Shown: in pieces, positions 59,401 to 64,000 of the stretch
Layout: each line of letters starts with the position of its first letter
Position numbering within the stretch: the stretch's first letter is position 1
Source: Cupriavidus pauculus
GTDB lineage: Bacteria > Pseudomonadota > Gammaproteobacteria > Burkholderiales > Burkholderiaceae
Direction of reading: 5' to 3'
Assembly (NCBI RefSeq): GCF_008801835.1
Contig: NZ_VZOW01000006.1
Coordinates: 169,121 to 233,120 of the forward strand
Length of the DNA: 64,000 bases
The notes under the pieces: model-generated
Database searches by the model: none
Seen by the model: only the letters and a program-made list of their open reading frames with translations
Told to the model about the DNA's origin: nothing
Position numbers and translations under genes: made by a program

Positions 59401-60405
59401 TTAACTGCCGTGCGTGTCGGCTAAACTTATTAGGGTAGCACTCATTGTCTGATATAGCTCGCGGCTGCCAGTCGCCTTCGCAAGATGCGCACCACGAAGC
59501 CCGTCAGCACTGCCGCAATCAAAGATGGGCTTTCTAGCTTCTTGAGAATAAGGTACCAAGCTATGAAGGTTTGGAATACCGCCGAGATCGAAGCCATCGT
59601 CCTCCCACTCCATAACCTGATTCAACGGAGTCAACAACTCAACGATGTTCGTTTCAATCGACTCGGCAACTCTACGCCCGAAGATTTGCCAGCCTTTGGT
59701 CATACCGTCGTCGTTGTTACGAGTGTTGTGCTGTTGGCGCACATATCCAAGGAATTTCGGTGCTCCGTGTGGCATCTCGACGCCGCTGTCTGATCCTGCC
59801 GCACGGATCTGCTCCCATTCCCTGCGCCAACTCACTAGTTTTCGGCCCAAGTTTTGCGTGCCACGGATGGAAAACAGGTCGGGAGAGACCGGTACCATGA
59901 AATAGTCACACGAGGTCAACACGGTACGATTGAGCGGGCCCAAGTTGGGTCCGAGGTCGACGAAGGTAATGTCAGCGCCGACTTTTTCTGCAGCAGATTT
60001 AATGTACCTGTAAACACCGGTCTGCTTGCGAAGGTCGGCGATCGCACCACCCTTTGCTCTATTCCAAGTGTCCCCGAGGGTATCCTCGAAATCGCTCAAC
60101 GCGGGATCGCCTGGTACGAGATACAAGTTGGAGTAGGTATCGCTAACCTGCGTCGGCTTGCGGTCTCGGATGTCGCCCATACTTTCGTGCAACGGCTGAA
60201 TGTTCAAAAACAGGCTGTTGCCACGTTCGGCCAACCATGCTCGCTCGACCGCTGCGTCGGACAAACAGTAGGCCGTTAGATTGCACTGAGGGTCCGCGTC
60301 AACCAGCAGGACCGTTTTACCTTTGCTCGCGATATCGTGCGCGACGTGATAGAGATAGGTCGTTTTGCCGACGCCGCCTTTGTTGTTGAAAATTCCAATA
60401 ATCAA
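59401..60405 (-). CDS. ParA-family partition ATPase
   Basis: P-loop ATPase of the ParA/Soj group, 334 residues. The deviant Walker A KGGVGKTT (residues 9-16) follows MIIGIFNN, Walker A' and B parts are TVLLVDADPQCNLTAY and ITFVDLGPNLGP. The start is a TTG at 60405 with GGGGG seven bases upstream; no ATG gives the N-terminal beta-strand. There is no ParB gene next to it. ParA proteins of this kind segregate plasmids or stabilise integrative elements, or act in positioning. Base composition is clearly lower in G+C than the core genes. Confidence 0.88.
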   Translation of the reverse strand: MIIGIFNNKGGVGKTTYLYHVAHDIASKGKTVLLVDADPQCNLTAYCLSDAAVERAWLAERGNSLFLNIQPLHESMGDIRDRKPTQVSDTYSNLYLVPGDPALSDFEDTLGDTWNRAKGGAIADLRKQTGVYRYIKSAAEKVGADITFVDLGPNLGPLNRTVLTSCDYFMVPVSPDLFSIRGTQNLGRKLVSWRREWEQIRAAGSDSGVEMPHGAPKFLGYVRQQHNTRNNDDGMTKGWQIFGRRVAESIETNIVELLTPLNQVMEWEDDGFDLGGIPNLHSLVPYSQEARKPIFDCGSADGLRGAHLAKATGSRELYQTMSATLISLADTHGS

Positions 60406-60961
60406 TTAATTACCCCCGATTGTTTGCATAACCCCTAAGCGAGGCAGACGAGGCTTCGCAAAGGTTCCAGAAGCGGAACGATTAGAAAGCGGCGCCGTGC
60501 CACTGCTGCGCATTCATTGTCAATGATCTGGCCGGATGTGTCGAACTTCTGCAATTGACCGAACTTGGGCCTCGGATCTTCGCCTTTCCCAGACACCAGA
60601 TTTTGCCCACAGGGCTAGCCAGATGAGCCACCAAGCGTCTAGCTGAATAGCTTAGCAGTCGAGTACGCCCAAGCTAGCAAGCGCAGCAAGCGGAAACACC
60701 CGACCAAACTGAGAGCTGCTGCGCTTGACATGTCCCTTTCGTGAACTTCGTTTTATGGCGCGGCGACCGCGCAAACTGTTGTATGCATTCAACAACAAGC
60801 TCGCACGTACTTGCGCAAAGGTTGGGACCCACTATCCTAGCCAGATCGTTATATTTTTCATAACAAAAAGGGAACTGGGGGTCATGTTAGTACTAGGGAC
60901 AGCGCTCTGGAACGAGTCCGCAACGCACGCAACCCCAATACGCCAGCCAACGGGGGAACGC
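60406..60961. other. Divergent intergenic region of the island
   Basis: A 556-bp gap between parA and the next gene. It contains the leader-type repeat at 60601-60640, a partial third copy CTAGCCAGAT at 60837-60846, and a short inverted repeat GTTAT...ATAAC at 60848-60864. The downstream frame is open from 60725 and could start at 60884, but 60962 has the best ribosome site. Confidence 0.6.
60601..60640 (+). repeat. Island leader repeat, copy 1
   Basis: About 40 bp, with core CTAGCCAGATGAGCCACC, matching 61814-61852 with one single-base gap and a few substitutions. Both copies stand upstream of a plus-strand island gene. Confidence 0.7.
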
Positions 60962-61708
60962 ATGTCGAGCTCTTCTATTGTGTCGAGCGAGGAACTAGAT
61001 GCATTCCTAGCCTCCTACGTGGGCATGCAAGGCAACCCTGGAGCTCCGATCTGGCTTTGTGACGTGTCGCCACATGCCAATAGCACCCGGCTGGTAACAC
61101 CTCTTGAGCCACTGCGCACGCCCGCCGTCTGGGACTCCAACTTCCGTCAAAGGAACAGAGACGATATGTCCCGATGGCTAAATCATCAAAAGGCAGCGCG
61201 GATCATGGCGTCGGCATACCGGACTGCCCATGATGTGGCCGAATCCGATTGGAAGGACTACTTCTGGGATCAGCTTTATGCCCCTTCTGGTGGCGATTTC
61301 TGGCTGAGTTTGTTTCCTTTGCCGGCGCGGTCTGGGGCATCGAGGTGTTGGTCAGCCACACATCGGGGCCAGCCTGCGCTAAACCCACAGAATCGCTACA
61401 TCGATCTTTGCCGCGTGGGCGGCCGATTCCGTTACCTTGCAGAGCTGAGGCAACGAATGGCACCAAAGATTATTGTTTGCTTTGGACCTCGCCATGCTGA
61501 CGACTTTCTGCACGCATTTGGGTTCACCGGCACCGCAAGCTCAGAGGTCGTGTTGCAGCCCGCCGACTTGCCCAAGCGGCTGCACATCTTTACTCAAGGC
61601 GACGCAACGTTGGTAGTTGCCCCGCTTCTAGGCGGTGCAGCCGGGCTCAATTCCGATGTTCTACAGTATGCATTGGGGCAATATATTGGAGAACTGCTAA
61701 AAGGATAG
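60962..61708 (+). CDS. Unrecognised protein, possibly UDG-fold
   Basis: A 248-residue soluble protein starting MSSSSIVSSEELDAFLASY. The segments GNPGAPIWLCDVSPH (near residue 20), FWLSLFPLPA and RMAPKIIVCFGPRHADDFL are reminiscent of uracil-DNA-glycosylase-like proteins, which have GNP near the N terminus and a strand ending in a glycine after PxxIICxG. This is a weak, inferred resemblance, without identifiable catalytic residues. ATG 60962 has GGGGGA upstream. Neighbours are ParA (divergent) and another unknown. Confidence 0.6.
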   Translation: MSSSSIVSSEELDAFLASYVGMQGNPGAPIWLCDVSPHANSTRLVTPLEPLRTPAVWDSNFRQRNRDDMSRWLNHQKAARIMASAYRTAHDVAESDWKDYFWDQLYAPSGGDFWLSLFPLPARSGASRCWSATHRGQPALNPQNRYIDLCRVGGRFRYLAELRQRMAPKIIVCFGPRHADDFLHAFGFTGTASSEVVLQPADLPKRLHIFTQGDATLVVAPLLGGAAGLNSDVLQYALGQYIGELLKG

Positions 61709-61776
61709 CGGCAACTGTCTCGCGCATATCGGTACCGTGTGGTGACATCTGAGAAAACATTCAAGGCCGTGCAATA

Positions 61777-61801
61777 CAATTGTCGGTTAAACCGACAATT
61801 G
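61777..61801. repeat. TGTCGG-type palindrome, copy 2 (perfect)
   Basis: A perfect 25-bp palindrome, odd-centred on base 61789, core TGTCGGTTAAACCGACA at 61781-61797. It lies between the UDG-like gene and the next gene, just upstream of leader repeat copy 2. Confidence 0.85.
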
Positions 61802-61813
61802 CCCCCTTCTAAA

Positions 61814-61852
61814 TTTTCCCCACAGGCTAGCCAGATGAGCCACCGTGCATCT
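61814..61852 (+). repeat. Island leader repeat, copy 2
   Basis: TTTTCCCCACAGG followed by CTAGCCAGATGAGCCACC; matches 60601-60640. It lies 12 bp after palindrome copy 2 and ends 64 bp before the chosen start of the next gene. The single-base gap against copy 1 argues against a shared coding frame. Confidence 0.7.
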
Positions 61853-61916
61853 GGCCAGCTTTCGGCCTAACACACGTACCCCAAGACCGCGAACGCGGCC
61901 AAGCAGCGCGACCAAC

Positions 61917-62603
61917 ATGCCACGCTCTCCCAAAAATGAACCAATGAATGTAGCTGCGACGCTTCGCAAGATTGGCACCCCGTTTCCCGAATTCGAATCT
62001 ATCGGCGATGCATTCGACCAGATTTTTGAAGCGCTCATGAGGGCGTATCACCTGTTGGACCACTCGAATTCCAAGAGCGATTTTTGCGCGCAGATCCTTG
62101 ATCCGCTGATGGAGAAAGTGCGGTCGGGCAGCGATGACCCACTAGAGATCCGACTCCCAAGCCTTCCCCCCAGCTTTGACGCTGCTCGCATTCCCTCTAT
62201 CAAGGCAATCGTGAGGTCCATGACATACGCGGTTTGCGCACAACTTGCAGAGGAACAATGCGAGCATACTTTGGCCTGGGCATATATTGGAAACGCGCAG
62301 TATTGTCTCGGCTTCGTAGAGGGACTGCTTATCCTGGAGCCAGCACTAGGGTACGTCGTGGCCGAACGCAGCAAGTCCGGCGCACAGAGGCGGGATGCAA
62401 AATTCGCCCCGCTTCGGCAGCTCGCACGTGATCTCGCAGCTAGCAAGACCTACCCCAGCAAGCGACAAGCGGCGCTCGGCATCAAAGATGAAATCCTTGC
62501 CGCTGCCAAGATGCGGAATGTCTCGCTCTCGGAGATTCAGGCTGAACGGACGATCACGGGGTGGCTGGAAGGTATGTCGTTTGGTAGTAAACGCCAACAT
62601 TGA
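61917..62603 (+). CDS. Unrecognised island protein A
   Basis: A 228-residue, mainly helical protein without signal peptide or membrane segment. Its C terminus (SKRQAALGIKDEILAAAK, then SLSEIQAERTITGWLEGM) has the look of a small DNA- or partner-binding module. I recognise no family. Start uncertain: ATG 61917 is used, ATG 61944 or 61845 are possible; none has a strong ribosome site, and 61845 lies inside the leader repeat. Codon use differs from the core genes. Confidence 0.6.
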   Translation: MPRSPKNEPMNVAATLRKIGTPFPEFESIGDAFDQIFEALMRAYHLLDHSNSKSDFCAQILDPLMEKVRSGSDDPLEIRLPSLPPSFDAARIPSIKAIVRSMTYAVCAQLAEEQCEHTLAWAYIGNAQYCLGFVEGLLILEPALGYVVAERSKSGAQRRDAKFAPLRQLARDLAASKTYPSKRQAALGIKDEILAAAKMRNVSLSEIQAERTITGWLEGMSFGSKRQH

Positions 62604-62671
62604 CCAGCAAACACCGACGCCATGTAGCACGCGGGCTATATTGCATTTTTGCTCCGAATTAAAGTTCGTCC

Positions 62672-62687
62672 TGTCGGCTAACCGACA
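62672..62687. repeat. TGTCGG-type palindrome, copy 3
   Basis: TGTCGGCTAACCGACA, perfect 6-bp arms around CTAA, 28 bp before the next start codon. The flanks GTTCG and CGAAC extend the symmetry. Likely operator position. Confidence 0.75.
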
Positions 62688-62715
62688 TTTCGGCGAACCT
62701 AATTAGGAGAATATT

Positions 62716-63714
62716 ATGCCTCTCACTCAAGCACAGACTTTTGAACGGAAGCTTCGCATCCGCAAGATTTCGCAAAAATCCTTTACTGGAGTCCCCCTTT
62801 CCAAACTTCGCAATAATAAGCTGCGTTTCCGTGGGATGACCGCACTCTCTTCCCACGGCGTCCCGACAACCGTAAAACCCGCTGACACTGCCGAAGAGAA
62901 AGTCCCGCCTGCGGTAGAAACAGATACTGCGCTCCCCCCTACGCAACAATCCGCCCTTCCATCGCGATCTGAAATGCAGTCAGAGGCTACAGAGTCAGCT
63001 GAAAGTCACACGCGGAAGCCATTCGACAAGGACGCAGTTCTCCCAGTCTTTCGGAGCGATCTTAATGAAATCATTTCTTTGGGAAGCAGCCTCAAGACGG
63101 AGCAAGATGAACAAAATGAAAAGCTGCGAGACAAGGTAATCAAGGCCTTCGCCAAGATTCTCGAAGTACGGCGCAAATATTTTGATGACGCTACACCCGA
63201 AGCAATCGTCACACTTATGGAAGATCTGCGCCAGCAGTGCCGGCCCTATGGTCTAAAGGGTCGAAATTCACGGACCACGGAATTTCATTTGCTGTCTAGA
63301 CTTCTTCGCAGATCCGACACAAAACAGGCTTCGGCCGATGCCAAGATTCTGATTCGCGCGCACATTGAAGGACAGACCGCGCAAACTTTCGCTACATGGG
63401 TCAAAGCAGCCGACGGTTTGAATAAGATCAGGAGGCAAATCGAAGTCGATGAGCGAGCCGCAAAGCAGGCTGCAAAGGCTACGCGAGTGCCCAACAAGGC
63501 TAAGTCTGTCAAACGCGTAATCGATGCCGTCGTGGCTAGCCATAACGCTGGTGCCTGGTCAACTGCTGCGATCCTCCCCGCCGACGCTCTGCCGGGAGTC
63601 ATGCGAACATTGATTCCACCTAGCGGCTGGCGCCCCATTGTGATCAAGCAGCATGACAACGAATTGCACTTCTACGTCCTGCCAGAGGAAGAGGCGCTGA
63701 AAGTAAAGGCGTGA
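62716..63714 (+). CDS. Unrecognised island protein B
   Basis: A 332-residue protein. A basic N terminus (FERKLRIRKISQKSF within residues 9-23) leads to a Pro/Glu/Thr/Ser-rich linker (about 50-100), a charged helical middle (about 110-270) with a likely coiled coil near LKTEQDEQNEKLRDKVIKAF, and a C-terminal beta-like end (WRPIVIKQHDNELHFYVLPE). A good AGGAGA site lies five bases before ATG 62716. No family recognised; a nucleic-acid-binding or ParB/Kfr-like structural role is possible, since it follows a palindrome and ParA lacks its partner. Confidence 0.65.
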   Translation: MPLTQAQTFERKLRIRKISQKSFTGVPLSKLRNNKLRFRGMTALSSHGVPTTVKPADTAEEKVPPAVETDTALPPTQQSALPSRSEMQSEATESAESHTRKPFDKDAVLPVFRSDLNEIISLGSSLKTEQDEQNEKLRDKVIKAFAKILEVRRKYFDDATPEAIVTLMEDLRQQCRPYGLKGRNSRTTEFHLLSRLLRRSDTKQASADAKILIRAHIEGQTAQTFATWVKAADGLNKIRRQIEVDERAAKQAAKATRVPNKAKSVKRVIDAVVASHNAGAWSTAAILPADALPGVMRTLIPPSGWRPIVIKQHDNELHFYVLPEEEALKVKA

Positions 63715-63779
63715 AGAATACAGGATCTCCGCACGGCGAAGTCCGACCTAATCGGCATTACGTCGTACCTGTATCTGTG

Positions 63780-63808
63780 CTGGGTTGTCGGTCGGACCGA
63801 CAACCCAG
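63780..63808. repeat. TGTCGG-type palindrome, copy 4 (perfect)
   Basis: A perfect 29-bp palindrome centred on base 63794, core TGTCGGTCGGACCGACA at 63786-63802, 66 bp after the stop of protein B. The outer arms are CTGGGT/ACCCAG, unlike those of copy 2, so the core is what is conserved. Confidence 0.85.
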
Positions 63809-63945
63809 CCGCCCCACGTATAGCGGTGTTACGGCGCATCTTCGAGCACTGTCGTTGCTGGCGCCGAGCATGTTGTGCATAAGCAGCTTTCGTGATGCCG
63901 AAAGCGTGGGGATTTGAGCAAGAACGGTGATGGACGCTGGAGGGG

Positions 63946-63982
63946 TTCCCTCAGGGAGCGTGCATGCACGCGCCTGAGGGAA
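63946..63982. repeat. Large nested hairpin near the window edge
   Basis: Outer arms TTCCCTCAGG (63946-63955) and CCTGAGGGAA (63973-63982), with a perfect 14-bp inner palindrome GCGTGCATGCACGC (63958-63971) inside. No T-tract follows directly. No gene that I can support lies between 63715 and 64000. Confidence 0.7.
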
Positions 63983-64000
63983 GATGTCGCCTTTATTGTG

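Noticed and set aside
59416..59432. TGTCGGCTAAACTTATT, resembles a half of the island palindrome
   Set aside because: Only one arm matches and it lies inside the 3' end of parA; it can be chance.
63711..63917. Plus-strand 68-codon ORF after protein B
   Set aside because: Contains the 29-bp palindrome, lacks a ribosome site and looks random.
63758..64000. Minus-strand frame open from the window edge to a stop at 63760-63758
   Set aside because: It runs through the hairpin and through palindrome copy 4 and has no family feature; possible gene end, but not supportable here.

Overview
The window is a piece of a high-G+C betaproteobacterial chromosome, most likely Burkholderiaceae of the Cupriavidus/Ralstonia group. 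I infer this from gene order (kdsD-lptC-lptA-lptB-rpoN-hpf-ptsN-hprK-rapZ; lolB-ispE-tRNA-Gln-prs-rplY-pth-fdxA) and from strong G/C third-position bias. No database search was possible, so names rest on motifs, length and context.

Left part, 1-27.5 kb, is metabolic and stress-related. A trehalose operon (otsB, a GH15 glucosidase, otsA cut by the window edge) lies next to ilvA and queF. An OprB-type porin diverges from a TetR-led efflux operon (periplasmic adaptor, ABC ATPase, ABC-2 permease, NodT outer-membrane factor). A catabolic operon of two aminotransferases and a BKACE-type beta-keto acid cleavage enzyme diverges from an RpiR-type regulator, and a similar DNA motif recurs upstream of a nearby amino-acid-binding protein. 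A second catabolic set (metallo-beta-lactamase-fold protein, FAD monooxygenase, DUF2783 protein) diverges from two tandem IclR regulators. A compact arsenic operon follows (arsR, an unannotated 41-codon ORF, acr3, arsC, arsH), then ssb.

Middle part, 27.7-58.9 kb, is mostly housekeeping: an MFS exporter, uvrA, a Na/Pi-cotransporter-like protein, apt, a DJ-1/PfpI protein, a ribbon-helix-helix protein, a KefB-like antiporter, the lipopolysaccharide-export and rpoN block (without kdsC between kdsD and lptC), the ptsN/hprK/rapZ nitrogen-PTS block, mutY, a dynamin-like GTPase, mutM, a TPR protein, lolB, ispE, tRNA-Gln(TTG), prs, rplY with a strongly structured leader, pth and the ferredoxin fdxA.

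Right part, 58.9-64 kb, looks like the edge of a genomic island: base composition drops visibly, the genes are not housekeeping genes, and an inverted fragment of a ferredoxin gene lies next to fdxA. It holds a ParA-type ATPase without ParB, a possible uracil-DNA-glycosylase-fold protein and two unrecognised proteins. Four palindromes built on TGTCGG...CCGACA lie between its genes, and two of its plus-strand genes share a diverged leader repeat of about 40 bp. No integrase or replication gene is visible, and the island runs off the window. This regulatory architecture is the best candidate here for something undescribed.
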